Below, piece by piece: positions 47,408 through 57,032 of a stretch of DNA of 64,000 nucleotides. Made by a program: the position numbers and the translations under genes. The number at the start of each line of letters is the position of its first letter. Position 1 is the stretch's first letter. This DNA is from Perognathus longimembris pacificus (Eukaryota; Chordata; Mammalia; Rodentia; Heteromyidae): contig NC_063181.1 of the NCBI RefSeq assembly GCF_023159225.1, positions 7,647,606 through 7,711,605 on the forward strand, in the 5' to 3' direction. Under the pieces are notes generated by a model. It ran no database searches. It had not been told where the DNA came from and saw nothing but the letters and a program-made list of their open reading frames with translations.

Positions 47408-47640
47408 AAGCTGGGCACTAGTGGCACACACTTGTAATCCTAGCTAGTCCGGGAGCTGAGCTCTGAGGAACACAGTAGGAGGCCAGCCTGAGCAGAAAAG
47501 GCCATTGGAGACTCTTATCTCCAATTAGCCACCTAAAAGCTAGAAATGGAGCTGTGACTCAAAGTGGAAGAGCAGTACTAGCCTTGATGGCGGGGGGGGG
47601 GGGGGGGGGGGGCGGGAGAGAAACTCAGGGACAAAAATGC
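47408..47640 (+). mobile_element. B1-headed Geo composite SINE with G21 expansion
   Basis: Standard head and linker, but the Geo loop carries 21 G residues (47592-47612). The element stops after 'ctcagggac' without the B-box end. Confidence 0.85.
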
Positions 47641-47649
47641 TTTTAGGAA

Positions 47650-48265
47650 TATTAATGTGTATTGATGTGTGCACTCATATCTCTTCCAGACTGCTTTGAA
47701 TTCTCGAGGTCACATCCCCAGAAGTAGAACTGCCGAGTCCTATGATTCTGAGTGCTCATTTTCCCAGGTGCCACGATACCACTTCCCATTAGGGCGACGC
47801 CATTTGATGTGCTACCCACGGGGGACGTGGCTCCAATTGCTCCACGTCTTCTCCACTTCTTGTCGTCTTAGCACATGGGTGTGTACCCTCACCCGCCTGG
47901 TTGGTGTCAACTGTGGATTTGCGCTTCCCTGGTGATGACTGGTGTTCAGAGTCATTTCAGGTTCTTCATGGCTATTTCTGTGTTTTCTTTGGCGCTATCT
48001 GTGTTTAAGTCTTTGCCTTTTTTTTTTTAATTGGAGTTGTGTATTTTTCTGTTGACACTGAATGTGAGGATATGTGTGTGCATACTAGATATTAATCCCT
48101 TCTCAGATAATTAATAATCTCCTACCAAATATTTGCACATATTTTCCTCCATTCTGGGGGTTATTTGGCTGGTTGCGCCCTTTAGTGTACAAGGCTATTT
48201 GTTTTCATTTATCTTTTGCTGCCTGTGTTTTTGCTATTGCACATTTTTTTCCTTGATTCTATTTC
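47650..48265 (-). mobile_element. Old L1 ORF2/3' fragment
   Basis: Inverted L1 phrases appear in order: 'gaactgccgagtcctatga', 'gctccaattgctccacgtc', 'gatttgcgcttccctggtg', 'tactagatattaatccctt' and 'atattttcctccattctgg'. It is decayed and has no long open frame. Confidence 0.75.
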
Positions 48266-48470
48266 TTATTCTTTGAAGTCAGGGCCTCAAGCTTATTTGT
48301 TTGCTTGCTCAACTGGCACTCTACCACTTGAGCACATTCCCTGCCTGGCTTTTTGCTAATGATTTTAGAGATAAAGTCTCACAGACGCTTCTGTTCAGCC
48401 TCAAACCACCATCCTTCATCCTCAACTTCCATAGCCTGGGTTACAGGCGTGGGCCACCAGCAATCATTAA
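48266..48470 (-). mobile_element. B1-headed Geo composite SINE
   Basis: Inverted Geo ('actctaccacttgagcac') then inverted linker and 7SL-like head ('ggttacaggcgtgggccacc'). It is old. Confidence 0.8.
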
Positions 48471-48614
48471 GTATACCTTTATTCCTGAAGGGGTTTGAGT
48501 ACGCTGTATTCATCCACCGTTTCAGCCATCTTGTCTATTCACCAGCTTGTCATTTCCTTATAACTCATGATCACCTATAGCCAGGTAAGGATGGCCCAGA
48601 CTGATTGATTGATT
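48471..48614. other. Unassigned sequence
   Basis: Nothing is recognised. Confidence 0.5.
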
Positions 48615-48880
48615 TCTTCCCTTCCTTCCTTCCTTCCTTCCATTCTCCTTGACAGTCTTGCAACTTAAACTCTGGGCCTGGGTACTATCGCTGAGCTTTT
48701 GTGCTTAAGACTAGTGCTCTACCACTTGAGCCACACCTCCACTTACAGCTTTTTCACTGATTAACTTGAGATGAAAGTCTCCCAGACTTTCATGCCTGGG
48801 CTAGCTTTGAACCGCAATCCTCAGATCCCAACCTCCTGAATAGCTAGGATTATGGGCATGAGCCATAAGTGCCGGGTCAG
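48615..48880 (-). mobile_element. B1-headed Geo composite SINE with TTCC tail
   Basis: A (TTCC)n run at 48617-48640 stands where the inverted tail should be, followed by inverted Geo, linker and head. Confidence 0.85.
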
Positions 48881-48919
48881 ACTTCATGTGGTGGTTGGGG
48901 GTGGGGGTGGGGGGGAGGG

Positions 48920-49380
48920 AAGGGTTCGTTGGTTGTGGGGCTTGAACTCTGGGCCTAGGCCCTGTCCTTGAGCTCTGGGCTCAAGGCTAGCGCTCTACAC
49001 TTTGAGCCACAGCGCCACTTCCAGTTTTCTGGTGGTTAATTGGAGATAAGAATCTCATGGGGGCTGGGGATATGGCCTAGTAGCAAGAGTGCTTGCCTCG
49101 TATACATGAAGCCCTGGGTTCGATTCCCCAGCACCACATATATAGAATACGGCCAGAAGTGGCGCTGTGGCTCAAGTGGCAGAGTGCTAGCCTTGAGCAA
49201 AAGGAAGCCAGGGACAGTGCTCAGGCCCTGAGTCCAAGGCCCAGGACTGGCAAAAAAAAAAAAAAAAAAAAAAAAAAAGAATCTCATGGACTTTCTTGCC
49301 TGGCTGGCTTTGAACCACGATCCTCAGATCTCAGCCTCCAGAGCAGCTGGGTTGACAGGTGTGAGCCACTAATGCCTGGC
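48920..49380 (-). mobile_element. B1-headed Geo composite SINE split by IDL-Geo
   Basis: The inverted Geo half and linker lie at 48920-49060 and the inverted 7SL-like head at 49279-49380. The two parts join perfectly once the nested element at 49061-49277 is removed. Confidence 0.93.
49049..49289 (+). mobile_element. IDL-Geo SINE nested in older SINE
   Basis: A young, near-consensus dimer with a long A tail (49061-49277) is flanked by agaatctcatgg at 49049-49060 and 49278-49289. Confidence 0.97.
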
Positions 49381-49449
49381 CAGATTTCGTGTTTAATATT
49401 GTTTAGTTTTCCTTCTTTTTCCTTTAAGCCTATAGTGCTAAGAGTTTTC

Positions 49450-49501
49450 AATCATATTCATCTATAAAGATGAATATTTATCTTTATAGATGAATATGAT
49501 T
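49450..49501. repeat. Perfect 22-bp inverted repeat with 8-bp spacer
   Basis: Arm 49450-49471 is the exact reverse complement of 49480-49501, with spacer gaatattt. It ends 20 bp before the L1 target-site duplication. Confidence 0.97.
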
Positions 49502-49520
49502 AAAGTTTTTAATATGTTTG

Positions 49521-49532
49521 AAAGAAAAGTGC
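49521..49532 (+). repeat. L1 target-site duplication, 5' copy
   Basis: aaagaaaagtgc, identical to 56025-56036. Confidence 0.97.
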
Positions 49533-50718
49533 GGAGAGAGGAGAAAGATGGCGCCGAGACAATAGGGAGGCACCCCGACTCGCACCAACTGAATAGCGAG
49601 CTGGGAACTCCAACACCCAACACTCCACCAAGAACCCAGCAAAACCAGCATCCAGAAGCAGTGGAGAAACGCAGGAAAACAAAAAGGAGCAAAAAAGAAG
49701 AACCGAAAACCTACACGGAGCCGGAGATTAATCGGGGCACCCTCCCCCCACCAGCCGGCCCTGGCCCAAACAGGGTCAGGCTGGGAAAGGGAAACCCGGC
49801 GATCGGCAGACAGGTTGCCAGGAGCGCAGAATCCATATAGCGGGAGACCCCACGGACACAAAGCAGGGTGCGGACCAAGACACACACCAGCAGCGACGAG
49901 AAGTTCGGGTCCACACCGGATTCGGACAAGGGAACCCAGCGCGGCAGAAAGAGGGAACGGGGGAGCCACCACGACACTTCGCCAACCCCTGAAGGGCCAA
50001 CGGCGGTGCGGGACACGCACACAAAGCAGCAAAAGTGAGTCCCCCATAATCCCTTCCCCCAACGGGAGACCCAAGCCCGACAAAGACGATATATCTCCCT
50101 CCCTCCCCCTCCCCACTCCCGTGGGAACAAAGATTCCCCAAATCAGGCGGGAAGCTCCCAGCAGGCACTGGGAAGCCAGTCTAGCAGGGGAAGGGCGGAA
50201 CAGCCCCAAGCCCCCAAAGGTTCCTGAACTGGCAGAACCGGCCCCGTCCCCTTCCCAACAGGGGCCAGGGACGGCCGGCAGGGCAAGCCCCACCCGAGGC
50301 GCCTAGACCTTGCGGACTCTTACAACTAAAATCACAGGCGCTGGTGGGCAATACCAGCCCAGCAGGGTCACCTGAGCCTGATCTCGTTCCCCCTCCTCGA
50401 AGCGGAGGCGAGGTCTGAGGGTGCCAAGCCACACCCGGACAGTCGATCCCACTGGGCCCCACACATACTGCTTCCCCCCCCCAACGGACTCGCGGGAGGG
50501 CGCAAGCACAACCCAACAACCCAGGGCTCGCTCTGGGAGGCAGACCCCACTTAAGTGCCTGTTGTAGGGGACTCACAGTGCACAGGAGGGCGGGGCCCCG
50601 GCGAAAGCGCCCGCTCTGATAGGCGTGCCCTGCACTGGTGGGCGGGGCCACAGCGACAGCACCTGCTGACGCAGACACGCCTACACAGAAGGGAGGGAAG
50701 AACTACACAGACTTCCAG
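49533..50718 (+). promoter_or_regulatory. L1 5' UTR with internal promoter
   Basis: A GC- and CpG-rich leader of 1186 bp. Its first bases contain AAGATGGCG at 49545-49553, a YY1-type site at +13 to +21, the same place as in human L1. No tandem monomers of the mouse type are seen. It probably holds the Pol II promoter. Open frames on both strands here mainly reflect the low stop density of GC-rich sequence, but see the antisense ORF finding. Confidence 0.85.
49545..49553 (+). promoter_or_regulatory. YY1-like site of L1 promoter
   Basis: AAGATGGCG at +13 from the element start. In human L1 a YY1 site at this position directs accurate start-site choice. Confidence 0.7.
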
Positions 50719-51888
50719 ATGCGCAAATCACAAAGAAACATAACTCAGTTCATCAAAGGACAAGCCAACTCGCCAGCTCCAAAAAGCAGCACGACTGGAG
50801 AGGAGATGGAGAATAAAAAAGCAAATGAGGACATGTTAACAGGAATGATCGAAACCGTCAGAAATGAAATCAGAAAACAATTCCAGGAGTTTAGAGCGGA
50901 AATCTGGAAGGACACCCAGGAAGCCAAGAAAGAAATGGAAGCAAAACTGGATACAATGCAAGCCTCGTTTAAAGAAATGGAAGCAAAAATGGATATAATG
51001 CAAGCCGCCTTTAAAGAAAATCTCCACACCCTGAGAATTGAAATGCATGAAAAAATAGATTTAAAATACAACTCTTTAAAGGAAGAAATTTCCACGATCA
51101 GAGCTGATATGACAACCATGAATAGCTCTCTGACATCCATAAACTCCGCAATTGAAACCATAACACAAAGAGTGGACCATATGGAATCCAGAATCTCTCG
51201 CCTGGACGATGAAGCAGCTGACAACAACCAGAAAATGACCACACTCCAAGAAAAGGTGAAGCTTCAGGGAAGATTACTCCAGGAACTAATGGACAAAGAC
51301 AAGAGATATAATCTGCGTATAATTGGAATAGAAGAAGGAGCCGAATATCAGAGCAGAGGGCTTAATCATGTTCTCAATAAAGTTATTGCAGAAAACTTCC
51401 CCAATCTCACAGGGGACCCCATCCAGGTAACCGAAGCCTATAGGACACCTGGCAGGCCAGACCCCAGGAAAACCACCCCAAGGCACATAATATTCAAGAC
51501 TACAGACCTCAAGATTAAAGAGCAAATTCTGAATTCAGCCAAAGCGAAGAAGGAAACTTTTTTCAATGGGAAGAGGATTCGAATAACATCCGACTTATCC
51601 ACACAAACTTACCAAGCTCGAAGTGAGTGGAAGAACACCATCCAAGTACTTCAGAATAACAATTTACAACCTCGGATCAAATATCCAGCGAAACTGGAGT
51701 TCACATTCGAAGGGAGAACCAGATCTTTCCACACCAAAGAGGAGCTAAAGGAGTATGTGAATAAAAAACCAGCCCTACAGCGAATATTAAGAGGGGAAGC
51801 CCACCCAACAGAGATCGTAAAAGACACACAGACAGATTCAGAAAGAAACTTCAATAGCCAAAGTCCAGCAGAAACACAAGCTCACTAA
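50719..51888 (+). CDS. ORF1: L1 ORF1 protein (RNA-binding chaperone)
   Basis: A 389-residue ORF1p, which trimerises, coats L1 RNA and acts as a nucleic-acid chaperone in the cytoplasmic L1 RNP. Residues 1-45 are a polar N-terminal tail. About 46-195 is a coiled coil rich in Met, Glu and Lys, holding a perfect-length 14-residue tandem repeat at 71-84 and 85-98. An RRM follows at about 197-290 (starts YNLRIIGI) and a C-terminal domain at about 291-350 (QARSEW, with R301 at the position of the human RNA-binding Arg). A tail of about 39 polar residues extends past the usual end, making it longer than human ORF1p (338 aa). The start at 50719 is the first ATG in frame; the frame is open upstream only from a GTG. 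ORF2 begins 50 bp after the stop. Confidence 0.95.
   Translation: MRKSQRNITQFIKGQANSPAPKSSTTGEEMENKKANEDMLTGMIETVRNEIRKQFQEFRAEIWKDTQEAKKEMEAKLDTMQASFKEMEAKMDIMQAAFKENLHTLRIEMHEKIDLKYNSLKEEISTIRADMTTMNSSLTSINSAIETITQRVDHMESRISRLDDEAADNNQKMTTLQEKVKLQGRLLQELMDKDKRYNLRIIGIEEGAEYQSRGLNHVLNKVIAENFPNLTGDPIQVTEAYRTPGRPDPRKTTPRHIIFKTTDLKIKEQILNSAKAKKETFFNGKRIRITSDLSTQTYQARSEWKNTIQVLQNNNLQPRIKYPAKLEFTFEGRTRSFHTKEELKEYVNKKPALQRILRGEAHPTEIVKDTQTDSERNFNSQSPAETQAH
50929..51012 (+). repeat. 42-bp tandem repeat in ORF1 coiled coil
   Basis: Two adjacent 42-bp units (50929-50970, 50971-51012) encode KEMEAK-type 14-residue repeats. Fourteen residues are two heptads, so the coiled-coil register is kept. Confidence 0.93.
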
Positions 51889-51938
51889 AGACAAGAAGAA
51901 AAAAAAAAAACAACAGGAAAAAACAGCCCAACAAGAAA
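51889..51938 (+). other. L1 inter-ORF spacer
   Basis: A 50-bp A-rich spacer without an ATG. ORF2 is presumably translated by inefficient reinitiation, as in other L1s. Confidence 0.85.
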
Positions 51939-54900
51939 ATGGAAGGAGAAAAAACACCCTTATCCTTGATCTCTTTAAATATAAATGGCTTAAACTCCCC
52001 GATCAAGAGGAGCAGACTGGCAGAATGGATCCGCAAGCAAAAAGTTGACATCTGTTGTCTACAAGAGACCCACCTTACAGCAAGGGACAAAAACAGGCTT
52101 CGAATGAAAGGATGGAGCAAGATCTACCAAGCAAATGCACCCACCAAAACGGCAGGTGTAGCCATCCTGATCTCAGACAAGCTGGATTTCTCTTTAAAGT
52201 CCACTCAAAAAGACAAAGAAGGACACTACATATTGATACAAGGAAAAATCCAGAATCAAGACATCACGGTGATAAATGTATACTCACCGAACAAAAGAGG
52301 CCCGACATATGTCAAGCAAATTCTCACAGAATTACAGAGCAAGATAGATGCAAACACAATCATAGTGGGTGACTTTAATACTCCTCTCTCTCCAAGAGAC
52401 AGATCCAACACCCAGAGGATTAGTAAGGGAGCTGAGGACCTAAATAACACCATTGCCCAAATGGATCTAACAGACCTATATAGAACCTTCCACCCTACAG
52501 AGACCCAATACACCTTCTTTTCAGCAGCCCATGGATCATATTCCAAAATAGACCACGTCATAGCCCACACAAAGAACCTCAGCAAATACAAAAGAATTGA
52601 CATCATCCCATGTATTATATCTGATCACAGTGGATTAAAGGTAACCCTCAACAACAAAGGATACCACAGAGCCTATACACACTCTTGGAGGCTAAACCCC
52701 ACGCTGCTATCCAACACTTGGGCCACAGATCAAATTAAAGATGAAATCAACGAATTCATAAGCCACAATGACAAAGAAAACACATCACAAAGAAACCTAT
52801 GGGACACAGCTAAGGCAGTACTGAGGGGCAAGATCATTGCACTCAGTACCCACATTAAAAGAATGGAAGCAGAGCAGGTGAATACCCTCACGATGAAACT
52901 AAAACAACTGGAGAAACAAGAAATGACAGAATCTAAAACGACTAGGAGGGGAGAGATTACAAAGATTAAAGAAGAGATAAATCTGATTGAAAATAGAAAG
53001 ACCATTCAACAAATAAATAAGACTAAAAGCTGGTTCTTTGAGAAAATAAACAAAATTGACAGACCCCTTGCAAGACTCACAAAAAAAAGAAGAGAAGAGA
53101 CTCATATACGTAAAATCAGGGACTCCACAGGAAAAATTACAACAAATACACACGATATTCAAACAATCATAAGGAGCTATTTCCAAAACCTCTACTCAAC
53201 AAAAAACAATAATTTTACAGAAATGGATCAATTCTTAGAGAAGTACAAACTGCCCAAACTGAACCAAGAAGAAATAAATCAACTAAATAAACCAATAACT
53301 TACGGTGAGATACAGGAGGTAATCAAGAACCTCCCTACTAAGAAAAGCCCAGGCCCAGATGGATTCACCAATGAATTCTACAAAACCTTTAGTGAGGAGC
53401 TAATTCCAATACTCCTCAAACTCTTCCGCGAAATAGAAACGGAGGGAAAAATCCCGAACTCATTCTACGAAGCTAATATCATACTCATCCCCAAACCAGG
53501 CAAAGATCCAACAAAAAAAGAGAACTACAGACCAATATCACTAATGAACACAGATGCAAAGCTCCTCAATAAAATATTAGCTAACAGGATCCAGAAAGTG
53601 ATCAAGAATATCATACATCATGACCAAGTAGGCTTCATCCCTCAGTCACAAGGATGGTTCAACATCCGTAAATCAATCAATGTAATTCACCACATAAACA
53701 GAACTAAAATCAAGAATCACATTGTTATCTCAGTCGATGCCCAAAAAGCCTTTGACAAAATACAACATCCATACCTATTAAAAGCTTTGGAGAGAACAGG
53801 AATAGATGGAACATTCCTCAAAACAATAAAAGCCATATACAACAGACCAACTGCTAATATCATATTAAATGGAGAGAAACTTAAATCATTCCCCCTAAAC
53901 ACAGGAACAAGACAAGGATGCCCACTCTCCCCACTTCTGTTCAACATAGTACTGGAATCCCTAGCCATAGCAATAAGGCAAGAGGAGGACATCAAAGGGA
54001 TCCACATCGGCAAGGAAGAAATCAAGTTATCCCTATTCGCAGACGACATGATCTTATATCTCAAGGACCCAAAAAACTCAGTACCCAAACTCCTACATCT
54101 AATAAACCAATTTGGCAAAGTAGCAGGATACAAAATCAATCCACAAAAGTCAGCAGCTTTTCTGTACACCAGCAATAGACAAACAGAAAAGGAAATTATG
54201 GAAACGATTCCATTTACAGTAGCCAAAAAAAGAATAAAGTACCTAGGGATCAACTTAACCAAGGACGTGACGGACCTATTCAATGAAAACTACAAAAATC
54301 TAATAAGGGAAATCAAAGAAGACACAAGGAGATGGAAAGACCTCCCATGCTCATGGGTAGGCAGAATCAATATAGTGAAAATGGCCATACTGCCCAAATT
54401 GTTATACAAATTCAATGCAATACCTATCAAAATCCCAGCCACATTCTTCACTGAAATAGAGAAACCAATCCATAAGTTCATATGGAACAGCAAAAAACCT
54501 AGAATAGCCAAAGCAATTCTAGGCAAAAAACATAGTGCAGGAGGTATCACCATACCAGACTTCAAGCTCTACTACAAGGCCATCATAACAAAAACAGCAT
54601 GGTATTGGTATAAAAACAGATCGGAAGACCAGTGGATTAGAATTGAAGACCCAGAAATAAAACCGCACTCTTACAGCCAACTGATATTCGACAAAGGAGC
54701 TAAAGACATACAATGGAATAAACATAGCCTCTTCAACTACTGGTGCTGGGAGAACTGGGCAGCCATATGCAGAAAACTCAAAGTAGACCCAAGCCTATCA
54801 CCATGCACCAAGATCAACTCAAAATGGATCAAGGACCTCAACATCAGACCTGAATCCTTGAAACTACTGAAGGACAGAGTAGGAAAGACACTAGAACTTA

Positions 54901-55766
54901 TAGGCACAGGAAGGAACTTCCTGAATAGAGTCCCAGGCGCACAACAAATAGGGGAAAGACTCAACAAATGGGACTACTACAAATTAAAAAGTTTCTGCAC
55001 AGCTAAGGTCATAGCCACCAAAATAGAAAGACAGCCAACGATATGGGAAAGGATATTTACCAGCACAGCAACAGACAAAGGCCTGATATCTGTCATCTAC
55101 AGAGAACTCAAAAAACTAAGCCCCTCCAAGCCCAATAAACCTATTAGGAAATGGGCAAAAGAGCTAAAGAGAGACTTCACAAGAGAAGATATAAAAATGG
55201 CAAAGAAACACATGAGGAAATGCTCAACATCCCTGCTAGTAAAGGAAATGCAAATAAAAACAACCCTGAGATACCACCTCACCCCAGTTAGAATGGCCTA
55301 TACTCTGAACTCAGGAAACAACAAATGCTGGAGGGGCTGTGGGGAAAGAGGAACCCTTCTCCATTGTTGGTGGGAGTGCAAATTAGTACAGCCACTTTGG
55401 AGAACAGTATGGAGGTTTCTCAAAAAGCTCAATATAGACCTACCCTATGACCCAGCCATACCACTCCTAGGCATCTATCCTAAACAGCAAAACCCAAGAT
55501 ATCAAAAGGACATTTGTACTTCCATGTTTATCGCAGCACAATTCACAATAGCCAAAATTTGGAAACAACCCAGATGCCCCTCCACAGATGAATGGATCCA
55601 AAAAATATGGTACTTATACACAATGGAATACTACATAGCGATTAGGAATGGTGAAATATTGTTATTTGCAGGGAAATGGTCAGAACTCGAACAAATAATG
55701 TTGAGTGAGACAAGCCTAGAACACAGAAAACAAAGGGGCATGATCTCCCTGATATATGACTGTTAA
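51939..55766 (+). CDS. ORF2: L1 ORF2 protein (endonuclease and reverse transcriptase)
   Basis: A 1275-residue ORF2p, the same length as human ORF2p. It nicks target DNA and copies L1 RNA at the nick. The N-terminal APE-like endonuclease has N14, E43 (in QETHL), D145 (GDFN), D229 and H230 (SDH). The reverse transcriptase has the FADD motif at residues 700-703. The C-terminal Cys-rich motif has C1130, C1134, H1142 and C1147. All sit at the human positions. The start ATG lies after the A-rich spacer and begins MEGEKTP. No stop, frameshift or lost catalytic residue was found, so the protein should be full length. Confidence 0.97.
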   Translation: MEGEKTPLSLISLNINGLNSPIKRSRLAEWIRKQKVDICCLQETHLTARDKNRLRMKGWSKIYQANAPTKTAGVAILISDKLDFSLKSTQKDKEGHYILIQGKIQNQDITVINVYSPNKRGPTYVKQILTELQSKIDANTIIVGDFNTPLSPRDRSNTQRISKGAEDLNNTIAQMDLTDLYRTFHPTETQYTFFSAAHGSYSKIDHVIAHTKNLSKYKRIDIIPCIISDHSGLKVTLNNKGYHRAYTHSWRLNPTLLSNTWATDQIKDEINEFISHNDKENTSQRNLWDTAKAVLRGKIIALSTHIKRMEAEQVNTLTMKLKQLEKQEMTESKTTRRGEITKIKEEINLIENRKTIQQINKTKSWFFEKINKIDRPLARLTKKRREETHIRKIRDSTGKITTNTHDIQTIIRSYFQNLYSTKNNNFTEMDQFLEKYKLPKLNQEEINQLNKPITYGEIQEVIKNLPTKKSPGPDGFTNEFYKTFSEELIPILLKLFREIETEGKIPNSFYEANIILIPKPGKDPTKKENYRPISLMNTDAKLLNKILANRIQKVIKNIIHHDQVGFIPQSQGWFNIRKSINVIHHINRTKIKNHIVISVDAQKAFDKIQHPYLLKALERTGIDGTFLKTIKAIYNRPTANIILNGEKLKSFPLNTGTRQGCPLSPLLFNIVLESLAIAIRQEEDIKGIHIGKEEIKLSLFADDMILYLKDPKNSVPKLLHLINQFGKVAGYKINPQKSAAFLYTSNRQTEKEIMETIPFTVAKKRIKYLGINLTKDVTDLFNENYKNLIREIKEDTRRWKDLPCSWVGRINIVKMAILPKLLYKFNAIPIKIPATFFTEIEKPIHKFIWNSKKPRIAKAILGKKHSAGGITIPDFKLYYKAIITKTAWYWYKNRSEDQWIRIEDPEIKPHSYSQLIFDKGAKDIQWNKHSLFNYWCWENWAAICRKLKVDPSLSPCTKINSKWIKDLNIRPESLKLLKDRVGKTLELIGTGRNFLNRVPGAQQIGERLNKWDYYKLKSFCTAKVIATKIERQPTIWERIFTSTATDKGLISVIYRELKKLSPSKPNKPIRKWAKELKRDFTREDIKMAKKHMRKCSTSLLVKEMQIKTTLRYHLTPVRMAYTLNSGNNKCWRGCGERGTLLHCWWECKLVQPLWRTVWRFLKKLNIDLPYDPAIPLLGIYPKQQNPRYQKDICTSMFIAAQFTIAKIWKQPRCPSTDEWIQKIWYLYTMEYYIAIRNGEILLFAGKWSELEQIMLSETSLEHRKQRGMISLIYDC

Positions 55767-56024
55767 CAAAGGGAGATGGAGAGACAGTAGAGACCAAGTC
55801 TGTGAACACTGTATATGTGCTTGATACATTGTATACTGCATATGGGTCTACCTGACCTAGACAAGGGATGGGAAAACAGGTTGTAAGATATCACAAGAAA
55901 TGTACACAATGCCCTACTATGTAACTGCACCCTCTTTGCACAGCACCTTGTAAAAAAAAAAAATTTATGTTCAATTGATAATAAAAACAAAATAAAAAAA
56001 AAAAATAAAAAAAAAAAAAAAAAA
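55767..56024 (+). other. L1 3' UTR and A-rich tail
   Basis: A short 3' UTR of about 210 bp. AATAAA signals are at 55980-55985 and 55991-55996, followed by an A tail interrupted by one T. It is shorter and less G-rich than the 3' UTRs of the older fragments at 18.5 and 46.8 kb. Confidence 0.9.
55980..55985 (+). terminator. L1 polyadenylation signal
   Basis: AATAAA just upstream of the A-rich tail, with a second copy at 55991-55996. Confidence 0.8.
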
Positions 56025-56036
56025 AAAGAAAAGTGC
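56025..56036 (+). repeat. L1 target-site duplication, 3' copy
   Basis: aaagaaaagtgc, identical to the 5' copy at 49521-49532. Confidence 0.97.
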
Positions 56037-56191
56037 AACAGCTACTTGTACTTCATCTGAGTATTCACTGCACCTTGCCCTTCCCACACTCCATGTTCCT
56101 TTGCTGGACCTCTAAGCGCTGTACACACCAATGTCCTCCTGGTCCTCCAGAAACCACTGCACTTTCATCATAATCTAAGAAAATAGCCGTT
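56037..56191. other. Unassigned sequence
   Basis: Nothing is recognised between the L1 and the SINE array. Confidence 0.5.
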
Positions 56192-57032
56192 AAAACCGTG
56201 ATATCGGGGGCTGGGGATATCGGGGGCTGGGGATATAGCCTAGTGGCAAGAGTGCCTGCCTCGGATACACGAGGCCCTAGGTTCGATTCCCCAGCACCAC
56301 ATATACAGAAAACGGCCAGAAGCGGCGCTGTGGCTCAAGTGGCAGAGTGCTAGCCTTGAGCGAGAAGAAGCCAGGGACAGTGCTCAGGCCCTGAGTCCAA
56401 GGCCCAGGACTGGCCAAAAAAAAAAAAAAAAAAAAAACCGTGATATCGGGGCTGGGGATATGGCCTATTGGCAAGAGTGCCTGCCTCATATACATGAGGC
56501 CCTGGGTTTGATTCCCCAGCACCACATATACAGAAAATGGCCAGAAGGGGCGCTGTGGCTCAAGTGGCAGAGTGCTAGCCTTGAGCAAGAAGAAGCCAGT
56601 GACAGTGCTCAGGCCCTGAGTCCAGTCCCCAGGACTGGCCAAAAAAAAACCGTGATATCGGGGACTGGGAAGGTGGCCTAGTGGTAGAGTGCTTGCTCAG
56701 CATGCATGAAGCCCTGGGTTCGATTCCCCAGCACCACATACACAGAAAAAGCAAGAAGGGGCGCTGTGGCTCAAGTGGTAGAGTGCTAGCCTTGAGCAAA
56801 AAGAAGCCAGGGGGCTGGGGATATGGCCTAGTGGCAAGACTGCTTGCCTTGTATACATGAAGCCCCGGGTTCGATTCCCCAGCACCACATATATTAAAAA
56901 ATGGCCAGAATTGGCGCTGTGGCTCAAGTGGCAGAGTGCTAGCCTTGAGCAAAAAGAAGCCAGGGATAGTGCTCAGGCCCTGAGTCCCAAGCCCCAGGCC
57001 TGGCAAAAAAAAAAAAAAAAAACCATGATATC
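56192..57032 (+). mobile_element. Serial IDL-Geo array at one target site
   Basis: Four IDL-Geo units in the same orientation: 56222-56438, 56448-56645, 56660-56810 (cut off in its Geo half) and 56811-57018. The target aaaaccgtgatatc occurs before the first (56192-56205), after the first (56434-56447) and after the second (56646-56659), and once more after the last with one change (aaaaccatgatatc, 57019-57032). Confidence 0.95.

Larger units (their letters stand above)
49533..56024 (+). mobile_element. L1: Full-length intact L1 retrotransposon
   Basis: An autonomous non-LTR retrotransposon with 5' UTR (49533-50718), ORF1, a 50-bp spacer, ORF2, 3' UTR and A-rich tail. Both frames are uninterrupted and a perfect 12-bp target-site duplication brackets it. 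The sequence upstream of the target, TTTG followed by AAAG, fits a degenerate L1 endonuclease site. Intactness and identical duplications indicate recent insertion. Its proteins would act in cis and also mobilise the IDL-Geo and B1-headed SINEs that fill the window. No frameshift or stop was seen. Whether it is active cannot be told from sequence. Confidence 0.97.

Noticed and set aside
49036..49287. Recurring 'SPGPWTQGLSTVPG' and 'KASTLPLEPQRHFWPF' frames here and at many other places
   Set aside because: These are the minus-strand translation of IDL-Geo, not a protein family.
49815..50306. 163-residue sense frame in the L1 5' UTR
   Set aside because: It is Pro/Arg-rich with no domain and overlaps open frames on the other strand. 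GC-rich sequence has few stops; only the antisense frame was kept as a finding because of the ORF0 precedent.
50638..50718. 27-codon upstream extension of L1 ORF1
   Set aside because: It begins at GTG, not ATG. The first in-frame ATG is 50719, which fits a normal ORF1p N-terminus.
56206..57018. CRISPR-like or tRNA-gene array
   Set aside because: The repeated units are tRNA-derived SINEs with A tails and target duplications in a mammalian genome, and lack tRNA 3' ends.
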